NCBI RefSeq assembly: GCF_003610995.1
Contig: NZ_CP032543.1
Location: 3,596,001-3,660,000, forward strand
Length of the DNA stretch: 64,000 bases
Source of the DNA: Streptomyces griseus subsp. griseus
GTDB taxonomy: Bacteria > Actinomycetota > Actinomycetes > Streptomycetales > Streptomycetaceae
Direction: 5' to 3'
Each line of letters opens with the position of its first letter. Position 1 is the first letter of the stretch. The translations under genes and the position numbers were made by a program. This document shows positions 25,711-37,340 of this stretch, one piece after another. Under the pieces are notes generated by a model. That model had not been told where the DNA came from and did not search any database. It was given only the letters and a program-made list of their open reading frames with translations.

Positions 25711-27249
25711 ATGGCCCACGACGCTCCGCAGGTCGGGCGCGACGGCTCGGCGGCCGGTCTGAAGCCGAACGCCATCGGGTTCGTCGACGCGCTCGTCATC
25801 GGCCTCAACGCGACCTCCCCGGCCTACTCCCTGGCCGCCGTGATCGGCCCGATCGTGGCCCTGGTGGGGATCTACGCCCCGGGCGTCATGTTCGCCTCCT
25901 TCGTCCCGATGCTGCTGATCGCCTCGGCGTTCTACTACCTGAACAAGGTCGACCAGGACTGCGGTACGACGTTCTCCTGGGTGACCCGGGCGATGGGCCC
26001 GTGGGCCGGGTGGCTCGGCGGCTGGGCGATCACCATGACCGGCGTGCTGGTCGTCGGCTCGCTGGCCGATGTGGCGGTGAGCTTCACCCTGCTGGCGGTG
26101 GGGCTCGACGGCTGGGTGGCCAATGACTTCGTGCGGCAGCTGCTCACCGTGCTGCTGATCATCGTGATGACCGGGCTCTGTGTGATCGGCACCGAGCTGT
26201 CGGCCAAGGTGCAGAACGCGCTGATCCTGCTCCAGGTCGCGTTCCTGCTGGTCTTCGTCGTGGTGGCGCTCTACCGGGTGTACGCGGGCACCACCGGCTT
26301 CGACTCCGTAGAACCGTCCGGGAGCTGGCTCAACCCGTTCGGCGCGGGCGGGGCCGCGCTGACCGGCGGGCTGCTGCTCGGGGTGTTCATCTACTGGGGC
26401 TGGGAGTCCGCGGTGAACCTCACCGAGGAGACCGAGGACTCGGCGACCGCGCCGGGCAGGGCGGGCCTGTGGTCCACGGTGGTGCTCCTGGTGACCTACC
26501 TGTCGGTGGCCGTCGCGGTCGTCGCCTTCGCGGGGACGGCGTTCCTGGCGGAGAACGCGGGCGAGGAGGAGTTCATCTTCGCGCAGCTCGCCGGGGACGT
26601 GCTGGGCGGCTGGGACTGGATCCTGCTGCTCGCGGTCGCCACCTCCGCGATCGCCTCCACCCAGACGACGATCATCCCGGCGTCCCGGACCGCGCTGTCG
26701 ATGGCCCGCCGTCAGGCGCTGCCGCAGCACTTCGGCCACATCAGCCCCCGGTTCCGTACCCCGGACGTCAGTACGTGGTGGGTCGCCGGGATCGCCGTCG
26801 CCTGGTACCTGGTGGTCAACCAGATCTCCACCAACGCCCTCTTCGACTCGCTCACCGCCCTCTCCCTGCTGATCGCCTTCTACTACGCGCTCACCGGGGT
26901 GGCCTGCGCGGTCTACTACCGGCGCCATCTCACCGAGAGCGTCCGCAACTTCGTCCTCATCGGCCTGGGCCCGGTGGTCGGCGCCGGGCTGCTGACCTGG
27001 CTGCTGGTCCGGTCGGTCATCGACATGTCCAACCCGGCCAACTCCTACAGCGGCACCTCCTGGTTCGGGCTGGGCCCGCCACTCGTCATCGGCATCGTGA
27101 TCTCCCTCGTCGGGGTGGTCCTGATGGTGGTGTGGCGGCTGTGCGACGCGGTGTTCTGGCAGGAGCGGCCCGGGGTCGCCGATCCGGAGCTGGTGCACGC
27201 CACCACCGCGAAGTCCGCCGAGAGGTCCGCCGACGGGAAGGGGCACTGA
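25711..27249 (+). CDS. APC-superfamily amino-acid permease
   Basis: 512 residues with about 12 membrane helices. The first helix has IGLNATSPAYSLAAVIG, matching the unwound GxxSP region of APC transporters. ATSAIASTQTTIIPASRTALSMAR is the conserved helix 8 segment. It should carry an amino acid or polyamine with H+ or as an exchanger. GAGGA lies five bases before the ATG. The universal stress gene starts one base after its stop, so the two are co-translated, a pairing seen for many actinobacterial transporters. Confidence 0.9.
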   Translation: MAHDAPQVGRDGSAAGLKPNAIGFVDALVIGLNATSPAYSLAAVIGPIVALVGIYAPGVMFASFVPMLLIASAFYYLNKVDQDCGTTFSWVTRAMGPWAGWLGGWAITMTGVLVVGSLADVAVSFTLLAVGLDGWVANDFVRQLLTVLLIIVMTGLCVIGTELSAKVQNALILLQVAFLLVFVVVALYRVYAGTTGFDSVEPSGSWLNPFGAGGAALTGGLLLGVFIYWGWESAVNLTEETEDSATAPGRAGLWSTVVLLVTYLSVAVAVVAFAGTAFLAENAGEEEFIFAQLAGDVLGGWDWILLLAVATSAIASTQTTIIPASRTALSMARRQALPQHFGHISPRFRTPDVSTWWVAGIAVAWYLVVNQISTNALFDSLTALSLLIAFYYALTGVACAVYYRRHLTESVRNFVLIGLGPVVGAGLLTWLLVRSVIDMSNPANSYSGTSWFGLGPPLVIGIVISLVGVVLMVVWRLCDAVFWQERPGVADPELVHATTAKSAERSADGKGH

Positions 27250-27250
27250 G

Positions 27251-27685
27251 ATGTCGGTCGTCCTCGGTTACGACGAGTCCCCCGGCGCCGCCCGCGCCCT
27301 GCGCATCGCCATCGAGGTGGCGGCGGCGTACGGCGAGGAGCTGGTCCTCGTCTACGGTGCCGCGGCGCCGGGCCTGCGCGACGGGGCCGAGTACCGCAGC
27401 CACTACGACGCGATCCGGCAGGCCGGCCGCACCGGTCTGGAGCACGCGCTGACGGCCGCCGAGGAGGCCGGCGTACCGGCGGGTGTGGAGGTGCTGGACG
27501 AGAGCCCCGCGCAGGCCCTCCTGGACGCCGCCGAACGGCACGCCGCCCGGGTCATCGTGGTCGGCACCTGGGGCGAGAGCCCGATGCGCGGCGCCCTCCT
27601 CGGCTCCACCCCGCACAAGCTGCTGCACATGTCCAAGGTCCCCGTGCTGTGCGTCCCGACGGAGGAGGACGCGCTCCGGAGGTGA
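27251..27685 (+). CDS. universal stress protein (UspA family)
   Basis: 144 residues. The start SVVLGYDESPGAARALRIAIE and the late GTWGESPMRGALLGSTPHKLL give the ATP-binding G-2X-G-9X-G(S/T) motif. It should bind ATP and modulate the permease or act in stress survival. Pairing with the APC permease by a one-base gap points to regulation of that transporter. A strong terminator follows. Confidence 0.92.
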   Translation: MSVVLGYDESPGAARALRIAIEVAAAYGEELVLVYGAAAPGLRDGAEYRSHYDAIRQAGRTGLEHALTAAEEAGVPAGVEVLDESPAQALLDAAERHAARVIVVGTWGESPMRGALLGSTPHKLLHMSKVPVLCVPTEEDALRR

Positions 27686-27704
27686 ACGCGCTCCGGCGGA
27701 TAGC

Positions 27705-27743
27705 GGAAAGCCCCGGGCCGAAGGAACCGGCCCGGGGCTTCCC
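27705..27743. terminator. bidirectional terminator between usp and glyQS
   Basis: GGAAAGCCCCGGGCC and GGCCCGGGGCTTCC form a 14-15 bp stem with a nine-base loop, flanked by A-rich and CCCT DNA. It lies between two convergent genes and can serve both. Confidence 0.9.
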
Positions 27744-27764
27744 TGAGCATCCTCAGGACATCCG

Positions 27765-30746
<2,982 letters not shown>

Positions 30747-31000
30747 GAGGAACGGTCCTCCAGGACACGGCCGGATGCGTCACGCCCGCATGTCGAGCGG
30801 CACACGCAGGTCGTAGGTGACGCCAGAGTCTACCGCTCCGACCACGCTCAACTCGCCCTGCGCGATACCCCATGAGGCGGGCATGCACCGGGACAGCACC
30901 CCGTGTCGCCCTGCTGCCGGTCACCGTGAGGCCGGCGCCATTTTCTCCCATGTCCAGTTCCTCGGCCGGCGCGCAGGACAGCCCCCCGTGCCCCCGTACG
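30747..31000. other. upstream region of glyQS, no gene
   Basis: A T-box leader was looked for on the minus strand (the conserved TGGNACCGCG core) and not found. No strong hairpin was seen. The region must hold the glyQS promoter, but I cannot place it. Confidence 0.4.
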
Positions 31001-31282
31001 CTCCGTTTCGGTATCGAACGCAAGGAGGTCGCGTTCCGATACCCGGGCGCCGAGCGTGACGTCCTGAACGGGGTGACCGTCAGCATTTCCGGCGAACTCG
31101 ACGGTGGCCACCGTGGGTGACAACGGCGCGGGCAGGTCCACCCTCGTCAAGCTCCTGTGCGGGCTCTGCCGACCGAGGTGCGGATCGATCCTGGTGGACG
31201 GCGTGGACCTCGGCCGGATCAGCCCGGACCTCTGGCGGAGTCGGATATCGGCAGGCTTCCAGGACTTCATGCGCTTGGAGTG
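31001..31282 (+). pseudogene. ABC-transporter ATPase remnant
   Basis: The first frame reads RKEVAFRYPGAERDVLNGVT; the second reads STVATVGDNGAGRSTLVKLL, then RCGSILVDGVDLGRISPDLW. Together they are the Walker A region of an MsbA-type ABC exporter. The invariant lysine is arginine (GAGRST), the frame shifts near 31090, and everything after FQDFMRLEW is lost. It is a dead fragment of about 90 codons between glyQS and the antiporter gene. Confidence 0.8.
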
Positions 31283-31298
31283 GAGGCGTTGCCGTGGC

Positions 31299-32525
31299 TC
31301 ACCACGCCTCCCCGCTCTCCGCCGCCCGGCTCGGCGCGTCCCGGCCCGCACCGCCCCCCTCCCGCCCCAGCAGCCGGAACGCCAGCAGCGGGAACGCCAG
31401 CACCGACACCATCGCGGCGGCCACCAGCGCGGCGGCCTCCCCCGCCCCGATCACCTTCTCGTCCAGGCCGATCGCGGTGATCGCCACCACCAGCGGCAGA
31501 CACGTGGAGGAGAACAGCGCCAGCGCGGAGCGGGGCGCGCGGCCGGTCAGGTCGCGGGGGGCCAGGAGATACACCGGTACGCCCCTCACCAGCAGGAAAA
31601 GCAGCAGGAACACCGGCAGGAGCAACAGCGGGCGGCCGCCGTCCAGGAGCGCCCGGAGATCGAAGTCGATCCCCGTGACGACGTAGAAGAACGGGACCAG
31701 GAAGCCGAAGCCGATGGCCTCGATCCGCCCCAGGATCTCCCCGCTCCGCTCGGGCACCGCCCCCTGGAGGACCAGCCGGGTCAGCATCCCGGCGGCGAAC
31801 GCGCCCAGCAGCGTGTCCAGGCCGAAGACATGGGCCAGGCCCAGCATCCCCGCGAGCAGCAGCATCACGAACCGCACGGCGAACTGCCCGCTGCTGTGCA
31901 GGGTCATCGCGATGATCCGCGCGAACCACGGGGGCCTGGGCCGCATCGCCCAGAACACCGCGCCCACCGTGATGACGGCGAACACCGCCAGGACCGCGCC
32001 GGCCGCCCCCGGACTCCGGCCGCTGAACAGCAGGGCCATCGCCACGATCGGCCCGAACTCACCGACCGCGCCGAACGCCATCACCACCGACCCGAACCTC
32101 CCCTCCAGCCGCCCCGAGTCCCGCAGGATCGGCAGCACCGCCCCCAGCGCCGTACTGGTGAGCGCGGTGCCGATCACCAGGCTCTTCGCCAGGTCCGCGC
32201 CGCTGAGCAGCAGGGCGACCCCGAGCCCGGCGGCGAGCGAGAGGACCCAGGCCCCGCCGGCCCGGCGCAGGGTGGAGCCGCGGACATCGGCGAACCGGAT
32301 CTCGTACCCCGCCAGGAAGATCAGCATCGAGAGGCCGAGGTCGGACAGGGCGTCGATGACCTGGTCGTGGTGGGCCCAGCCGAGCACATCGGGCCCGACC
32401 AGGACGCCGAGCACGATCTCGAAGATGACGACGGGGACGGAGAGCCACCGCCCGGTGGCGTATCCGAGCAGAGGGGCGAGGACCGCCAGGGCCATGATCA
32501 GGACGAGGGTCCCGGGGTGCTCCAT
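31299..32525 (-). CDS. CPA2-family Na+(K+)/H+ antiporter
   Basis: 408 residues with about 12 membrane helices and no cytosolic TrkA domain. IFEIVLGVLVGPDVLGWA, FLAGYEIRF and GVGEFGPIVAMALLF-like segments follow the KefB/NapA-type exchanger fold. It should swap a monovalent cation for protons across the membrane. The ATG at 32525 follows a TATACA box by six bases with no ribosome site, so it may be leaderless. The gene is divergent from the acyltransferase, with a 174-base gap. Confidence 0.87.
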   Translation of the reverse strand: MEHPGTLVLIMALAVLAPLLGYATGRWLSVPVVIFEIVLGVLVGPDVLGWAHHDQVIDALSDLGLSMLIFLAGYEIRFADVRGSTLRRAGGAWVLSLAAGLGVALLLSGADLAKSLVIGTALTSTALGAVLPILRDSGRLEGRFGSVVMAFGAVGEFGPIVAMALLFSGRSPGAAGAVLAVFAVITVGAVFWAMRPRPPWFARIIAMTLHSSGQFAVRFVMLLLAGMLGLAHVFGLDTLLGAFAAGMLTRLVLQGAVPERSGEILGRIEAIGFGFLVPFFYVVTGIDFDLRALLDGGRPLLLLPVFLLLFLLVRGVPVYLLAPRDLTGRAPRSALALFSSTCLPLVVAITAIGLDEKVIGAGEAAALVAAAMVSVLAFPLLAFRLLGREGGGAGRDAPSRAAESGEAW

Positions 32526-32699
32526 CGCTCGTGTATAGCAAGGAGCGCCCCGGAATAACCCGTTATGACACCCGGCCGGTGACACCCGGTCAGTCCGGTC
32601 GGCGCGTGTCCCGGGGGCGGGCCGCATCACGGCCCGCCTGCGGGAGTGATGAGGGACACAGCGGGCGGAAGGAACGCCTCCGCCGCCTAGGGTGTCAGG

Positions 32700-33785
32700 A
32701 TGCCTTCCCCCCTCACCTCCGAGCAGCCGCGCCCCACCGCGGCTGCCGCCACCGCACCGGAGACCGGCAAGCCGCCCGCCGGCGGCCGGGACCACTTCTT
32801 CGACAACGCGAAGTACCTGGCGATCGTGCTGGTCGCGATCGGACACGCGTGGGAGCCGCTGCCCAGCGGGCGGCTGGTGGAGGCCGCGTACACGCTGATC
32901 TACACCTTCCACATGCCGGTGTTCATCCTGATCGCGGGCTACTTCTCGCGCGGCTTCGAGCTGCGGCCGGACCGGGTGTGGAAGCTGATCACCAGCCTGC
33001 TGGTGCCGTATCTGATCTTCGAGGTCCTCTACACGGCCTTCCAGCGGCTCACCCGCGACCCGGACTACTCGCTGTCCCTGCTCTCGCCGTACTGGCTGCT
33101 GTGGTTCCTGCCCGCCCTGTTCTTCTGGCGGCTCTCCACCCCGGTCTGGCAGGCGGTGCGCGCCCCGGTGCTGGTCGCCCTCGCCATCGCCGCCGTGGCG
33201 ACCGTGTCACCGGCCGCCGACGGCTCGCTCCCCATCCAGCGCACCCTGCAGTTCCTGCCGTTCTACGTGCTGGGGCTGCGGCTGGGCCCGCAGCACTTCG
33301 CGCTGGTGCGGCGGACCTGGGTGCGTGTCGTCTCCGTGCCGGTCTTCGCGCTCGGGCTGCTGGTGGCGTACTGGCTGGTGCCCCGGACCTCGACGTCGTG
33401 GTTCTTCCGGAAGAACAGCACCGTGGAGATGGACAGCGCCGAGTGGACCGGCCCGATGGCGACGCTCCTGCTCTTCGCGGCGGCCATCGTGCTCGGGGCG
33501 TGCTTCCTGGCCTGGGTGCCCCAGGGCCACAGCTGGATGACGGCGCTCGGCAAGTGCACGCTGTACGGGTATCTGCTGCACGGCTTCGTCATCCGGGGCC
33601 TGTTCTACGGCGGCTTCTACGACCGGCCGTTCTTCGACACCACGCTGGGCACGGTCACGGTCACCGCCGGCGCGGCGGTCATGGTGACCCTGCTCTGCAC
33701 TCCGTACGTACGGAGCCTGCTGCGGCCGCTCCTGGAGCCCCGCATGGAGTGGGCCAGGCAGCGGCCGGCGGCGAAGCAGCCCTGA
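32700..33785 (+). CDS. acyltransferase-3 family membrane protein
   Basis: 361 residues and about ten membrane helices. DHFFDNAKYLAIVLVAIGHAW carries the conserved histidine of the acyltransferase-3 family, and YTFHMPVFILIAGYFSRGFE and the late LGKCTLYGYLLHGF are further landmarks. Such proteins O-acylate cell-surface sugars or secreted natural products. The substrate is unknown. A TAGGGT box ends six bases before the ATG, so it is probably leaderless. A strong terminator follows. Confidence 0.87.
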   Translation: MPSPLTSEQPRPTAAAATAPETGKPPAGGRDHFFDNAKYLAIVLVAIGHAWEPLPSGRLVEAAYTLIYTFHMPVFILIAGYFSRGFELRPDRVWKLITSLLVPYLIFEVLYTAFQRLTRDPDYSLSLLSPYWLLWFLPALFFWRLSTPVWQAVRAPVLVALAIAAVATVSPAADGSLPIQRTLQFLPFYVLGLRLGPQHFALVRRTWVRVVSVPVFALGLLVAYWLVPRTSTSWFFRKNSTVEMDSAEWTGPMATLLLFAAAIVLGACFLAWVPQGHSWMTALGKCTLYGYLLHGFVIRGLFYGGFYDRPFFDTTLGTVTVTAGAAVMVTLLCTPYVRSLLRPLLEPRMEWARQRPAAKQP

Positions 33786-33792
33786 ACGCACG

Positions 33793-33848
33793 GAAGGCCC
33801 CCGGGGCGGACCCCACCGTGAGGTGGCGGGTCCGCGCCGGGGGCCTTC
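33793..33848. terminator. terminator between acyltransferase and the convergent small gene
   Basis: GAAGGCCCCCGG and CCGGGGGCCTTC form the outer stem; GGCGGACCC and GGGTCCGC form an inner one. The strong double stem lies between convergent genes. Confidence 0.88.
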
Positions 33849-33864
33849 GACGTGGCAGGAGCCG

Positions 33865-34215
33865 CTAGAGGGCGCCGAACCCCTGCACGGGACCCGGTGC
33901 CGGGGCCGCGACCGCCGGGGTGCCCAGAAGCGCGGACGCCTCCTCCAGCGGGGTGCGGGCGGTGGCCGGGGCGGGCGCCGCCTCCGCCGTACGGCACGTG
34001 AAGCCGAGCTTGGAGAGCGCCCGGACGACCTCGGCGGAGGAGAAGTCACGCCGGTCCTGCCGGGTGATCACCTCACCGACCTGCTTGACCGGGTAGACAC
34101 GGCGGCTGATGACCACCGCGTCGCCGGTGACGGGTTCGGGCTTGATGCCCTTCATCGACTCCTCGACCTCGTTCTTGAACAGATCGAAGGGGAAGCGGGC
34201 GATGACACAGCGCAT
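33865..34215 (-). CDS. conserved small protein upstream of nothing known, paired with the DEAD-box helicase
   Basis: 116 residues. It opens MRCVIARFPFDLFKNEVEES, then VVISRRVYPVKQVGEVITRQ and DRRDFSSAEVVRALSKLGFTC, a compact alpha/beta-looking domain, and ends in an Ala/Pro tail. I recognise the type as a conserved actinomycete protein but no function. GAGGA lies four bases before the ATG. It lies 92 bases downstream of the helicase gene on the same strand, so it may be co-transcribed and RNA-related. Confidence 0.7.
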   Translation of the reverse strand: MRCVIARFPFDLFKNEVEESMKGIKPEPVTGDAVVISRRVYPVKQVGEVITRQDRRDFSSAEVVRALSKLGFTCRTAEAAPAPATARTPLEEASALLGTPAVAAPAPGPVQGFGAL

Positions 34216-34307
34216 GGGTCCTCAACAGGGTCGAGTGGCTCGGGAGGCCGCACGGCGGAGCCGTACGGGGAGGACGGCGGCACACCTGCACCGCCGCCCC
34301 GCGCGGG

Positions 34308-35876
34308 CTACGCGGCGCGGTTGGCCCGGCGCTGCGAGGCGGCCGCACGCGCCTCCGGCGTCGGCACGGCCGGACCACGGCCGCGACGGGCCGGTGCCCC
34401 GCCGCCGCGCTTGGTGCCGCGCCCCATGAACGCGCCGCCGCCGCGGGCGGAGCGCTCCTTGGGCGGGGAGGTGATGACCACCGGGACGCCCGAGGGCGCC
34501 TGCGCGCCGGTGATCCGGCTCAGCTCGGCCTCGCCGGAGCGGACCTGGGCGATCTGCGGGGTGATCCCGGCGTCCGCCATCAGCCGGGTCATCTCGCGGC
34601 GCTGGTTGGGCAGCACCAGGGTGACGACGCTGCCGGACTCCCCGGCCCGGGCGGTACGGCCGCCGCGGTGCAGGTAGTCCTTGTGGTCGCTGGGCGGGTC
34701 GACGTTGACGACGAGGTCCAGGTTGTCGACGTGGATGCCGCGGGCCGCGACGTTCGTGGCGACGAGGACCGTGACGTGCCCGGTCTTGAACCGCTCCAGG
34801 GTGCGGGTGCGCTGCGGCTGGGACTTGCCGCCGTGCAGCGCCGCCGCCCGGACGCCGCTGTGCAGCAGGTGGTCGGTGAGCTTGTCGACCGCGTGCTTGG
34901 TGTCCAGGAACATGATCACGCGCCCGTCGCGGGCGGCGATCTCCGTGGTGGTGGCGTACTTGTCGGCGCCCTGGACGTAGAGCACGTGGTGCTCCATCGT
35001 CGTGACGGCACCGGCGGCCGGGTCGACGGAGTGGACGACCGGGTCGTTCAGGTAGCGCTTGACGAGCAGGTCGACATTGCGGTCGAGGGTCGCCGAGAAG
35101 AGCATCCGCTGCCCCTCCGGGTTCACCTGGTCCAGCAGCTCGGTGACCTGCGGCATGAAGCCCATGTCGGCCATCTGGTCGGCCTCGTCGAGGACGGTGA
35201 TGGTGACCCGGTCCAGCCGGCAGTCGCCGCGCTCGATGAGGTCCTTGAGGCGGCCCGGCGTGGCGACGACGACTTCGGCACCGCCGCGCAGCGCACTGGC
35301 CTGGCGGCCGATGGACATGCCGCCCACGACGGTGGCGATACGGAGCTTGAGCGACCGGGCGTACGGGGTGAGCGCGTCGGTGACCTGCTGGGCCAGCTCC
35401 CGGGTGGGGACGAGGACCAGGGCGAGCGGACGCTTGGCGTCGGCGCGGCGGCCCTCGGTACGGGCCAGCAGCGCCAGGCCGAAGGCGAGGGTCTTGCCCG
35501 AGCCGGTGCGGCCACGGCCCAGCACGTCACGGCCGGCCAGCGAGTTCGGCAGGGTGGCCGCCTGGATCGGGAACGGGACGGTCATGCCCTCGGCGACGAG
35601 CGCCGCCTTCAGCGTGGCGGGCATCTCCAGCTCGCCGAAGGTCTCGGCGGCGGGCAGCGCCGGGGTGATGGTCACCGGCAGGGCGAACTCGCCCTTCAGT
35701 GCCGAGCTGCGCCGGCCGGCGCCGCCGGAGCGCTTGGGTCCGCCGCCGAACCCGGCGGCGCGGCGCTCGCCGCCACCGGAGTAGCGGGGGGCGCCGCCGC
35801 TGCGGGCGCCGGAGGGGCCGCCGGAGCGGGTGCGGGCGAATCGGTCGTTCGAGCGGGGGGTACGTTCGCGGTTCAT
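34308..35876 (-). CDS. DEAD-box ATP-dependent RNA helicase
   Basis: 522 residues from ATG 35876, with GAGGAAAGG upstream; the longer frame to 36080 looks non-coding. Motifs in order: Q motif (PFPIQAATLP), I GRTGSGKT, Ia PTRELAQQ, Ib TPGRL, II VLDEADQMADMG (DEAD), III SATL, IV and V (ATNVAARGIHV), VI HRGGRTARAG. It unwinds short RNA duplexes, as in ribosome assembly or cold adaptation. The N-terminus is Arg/Gly-rich and the C-terminus basic, both RNA-binding. The cold-shock gene lies just upstream, on the same strand. Confidence 0.93.
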   Translation of the reverse strand: MNRERTPRSNDRFARTRSGGPSGARSGGAPRYSGGGERRAAGFGGGPKRSGGAGRRSSALKGEFALPVTITPALPAAETFGELEMPATLKAALVAEGMTVPFPIQAATLPNSLAGRDVLGRGRTGSGKTLAFGLALLARTEGRRADAKRPLALVLVPTRELAQQVTDALTPYARSLKLRIATVVGGMSIGRQASALRGGAEVVVATPGRLKDLIERGDCRLDRVTITVLDEADQMADMGFMPQVTELLDQVNPEGQRMLFSATLDRNVDLLVKRYLNDPVVHSVDPAAGAVTTMEHHVLYVQGADKYATTTEIAARDGRVIMFLDTKHAVDKLTDHLLHSGVRAAALHGGKSQPQRTRTLERFKTGHVTVLVATNVAARGIHVDNLDLVVNVDPPSDHKDYLHRGGRTARAGESGSVVTLVLPNQRREMTRLMADAGITPQIAQVRSGEAELSRITGAQAPSGVPVVITSPPKERSARGGGAFMGRGTKRGGGAPARRGRGPAVPTPEARAAASQRRANRAA

Positions 35877-36065
35877 GCAGAACCTTTCCTCGATGGGGCA
35901 CGTATCGAGGGATTCTTTTTCGGGAAGCGGCCGTGAACGGCACCCAGAATCGCAAGAACGAGCCGATGAAATGACAAAGGGGAGCGAAGCCCGGCCGCCG
36001 GGAATCAGTGCACCGGACGCGGCTTCGTCGGGGGGCGCGCTCGGCGGGCCCCGGAAACAGCAACG

Positions 36066-36101
36066 AGCTGGGGCCCGCACCCCAAGGTGCGGGCCCCAGC
36101 T
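36066..36101. terminator. strong terminator after the cold-shock gene
   Basis: AGCTGGGGCCCGCACC and GGTGCGGGCCCCAGCT are perfect 16-bp arms around a CCAA loop. It lies 21 bases after the cold-shock gene stop and isolates it from the helicase gene. Confidence 0.92.
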
Positions 36102-36121
36102 GCGCAGAACTACCTGAGTGA

Positions 36122-36325
36122 TCAGGCGGGGGTGATGTTCTCGGCCTGCGGGCCCTTCTGGCCCTGCGTGACGTCGAAGTTCACCTTCTGGCCCTCCTGC
36201 AGCTCACGGAAGCCGGAGGCGGCGATGTTGGAGTAGTGGGCGAAGACGTCGGCGCCGCCGCCGTCCTGCTCGATGAAGCCGAAGCCCTTTTCCGCGTTGA
36301 ACCACTTCACGGTGCCAGTAGCCAT
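36122..36325 (-). CDS. cold-shock domain protein (CspA family)
   Basis: 67 residues. [20 protein letters not shown] holds RNP1 (KGFGFI) and DVFAHYSNI holds RNP2. It should bind single-stranded RNA and DNA and act as an RNA chaperone. AAGGAGAT lies before the ATG at 36325. A long leader upstream holds a stable hairpin, as in many cold-shock mRNAs. It is monocistronic, with a strong terminator after it. Confidence 0.94.
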   Translation of the reverse strand: MATGTVKWFNAEKGFGFIEQDGGGADVFAHYSNIAASGFRELQEGQKVNFDVTQGQKGPQAENITPA

Positions 36326-36427
36326 GTCATATCTCCTTAGGGGAGGGGCAGTGCCCGCGGGCCCACACTGTGCGGACCCCACGTCGCCGCGATGATTACC
36401 CCGTCCGGAAGAACACCGGAAATACAA

Positions 36428-36464
36428 AAGTGCATCCACCGACATCGAGTCGGCTGATGCACTT
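36428..36464. promoter_or_regulatory. two-part hairpin in the cold-shock gene leader
   Basis: AAGTGCATC pairs with GATGCACTT, and the inner CCGAC pairs with GTCGG around a five-base loop. It lies about 100-140 bases upstream of the cold-shock start codon on the minus strand. On the plus strand it is followed by GAAGTTTTT, so it might also stop plus-strand transcription. Confidence 0.6.
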
Positions 36465-36658
36465 GAAGTTTTTGGGAACCACAACTGCAACTGAGATCAA
36501 CAGTAGCACGGGAGCGCCGGGAGAGACTGAACGGAATATCACCCGGCATGGCGGAACAAAATCGCGGAAGAAAAAGCCTCATCGCACATTGCGTGAAATT
36601 CTGTGCTGGCGAATGCAGATATGTTCCGGGGGTCGGCCGGGGGTGGCGCCGGGCGCCT
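36465..36658. other. AT-rich leader/promoter region of the cold-shock gene
   Basis: This stretch is clearly richer in A and T than its surroundings and carries no gene. It should hold the cold-shock promoter on the minus strand; exact boxes are uncertain. Confidence 0.5.
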
Positions 36659-36985
36659 TCAGCGGTCCGCGCCGCCGCGCAGCTCCTCGTTGAGGCGCAG
36701 CGCCTCTTCGAGCTGGTCCTCCAGGATGACGATGCGGCAGGCGGCCTCGACGGGCGTGCCGGCGTCGACCAGCTCGCGGGCGCGGGCGGCGATGCGCAAC
36801 TGGTAGCGGGAGTAGCGGCGGTGGCCGCCCTCGGACCGCAGCGGCGTGATCAGCCGCGCCTCACCGATCGCCCGCAGGAAACCCGGCGTCGCCCCGATCA
36901 TCTCGGCGGCGCGCCCCATCGTGTAGGCGGGGTAGTCGTCGTCGTCGAGTCGATCGATGGCGTGCGAGGGGGTATCCGGGGGCAT
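36659..36985 (-). CDS. MerR-family regulator
   Basis: 108 residues from ATG 36985, which has GAAGAGG five bases upstream; a GTG at 37003 lacks one. YTMGRAAEMIGATPGFLRAI and RSEGGHRRYSRYQLRIAARA give the MerR winged HTH. A short helix with VILEDQLEEALRLNEELR acts as the dimer coil. There is no effector domain or metal-binding cysteine. It lies upstream of the cold-shock gene on the same strand and may control it. Confidence 0.85.
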   Translation of the reverse strand: MPPDTPSHAIDRLDDDDYPAYTMGRAAEMIGATPGFLRAIGEARLITPLRSEGGHRRYSRYQLRIAARARELVDAGTPVEAACRIVILEDQLEEALRLNEELRGGADR

Positions 36986-37173
36986 CTGCACCTCTTCTGT
37001 CACGCATGACCGAGGGCCCGGGGCGCCGTACGCCTGCGGGGTGCCCCTCTGCTGCGTACCGCTGTTTCACCTGACTGCACAAGAAACCCTAATCGCCCGG
37101 GAAGGTCATGTCTATCGCGGCCGGAACAGGTTTCGGCCACCGGCGGCGGGCCGATGGCCGACGCGCCGATGGG

Positions 37174-37262
37174 ACTGACCGACTGGTCAGTTGTCGTCGG
37201 ACGGACCGCGGGGCCATAATGCACGCGTAGCCCTTCACGCATCCCCCGTCGTGAAGGGCTAC
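37174..37262 (+). promoter_or_regulatory. TetR-type operator, promoter and 5' hairpin before the PAP2 gene
   Basis: ACTGACC-GACT-GGTCAGT (37174-37191) is a perfect inverted repeat of the TetR type. It abuts a TTGTCG -35 box (37191-37196), and CATAAT at 37215-37220 is the -10 box 18 bases later. Transcription would start near 37227, exactly where GTAGCCCTTCACG begins; it pairs with CGTGAAGGGCTAC (37250-37262), giving a 13-bp stem at the very 5' end of the mRNA. No TetR gene is nearby. Confidence 0.7.
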
Positions 37263-37340
37263 ACCCCTGTCCGGAGCCGCTGCGGTCCGAGCCCTCCCCA
37301 CCGGGGGTACCGCGCGGGAGAGCCCGCGGGAGAGGACCCC

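Noticed and set aside
30747..31000. T-box riboswitch before glyQS
   Set aside because: The conserved TGGNACCGCG core and its specifier hairpin were not found on the minus strand.
34230..34300. Possible terminator between helicase and the small gene downstream
   Set aside because: Only a weak, mismatched stem could be drawn, and the genes may be co-transcribed.
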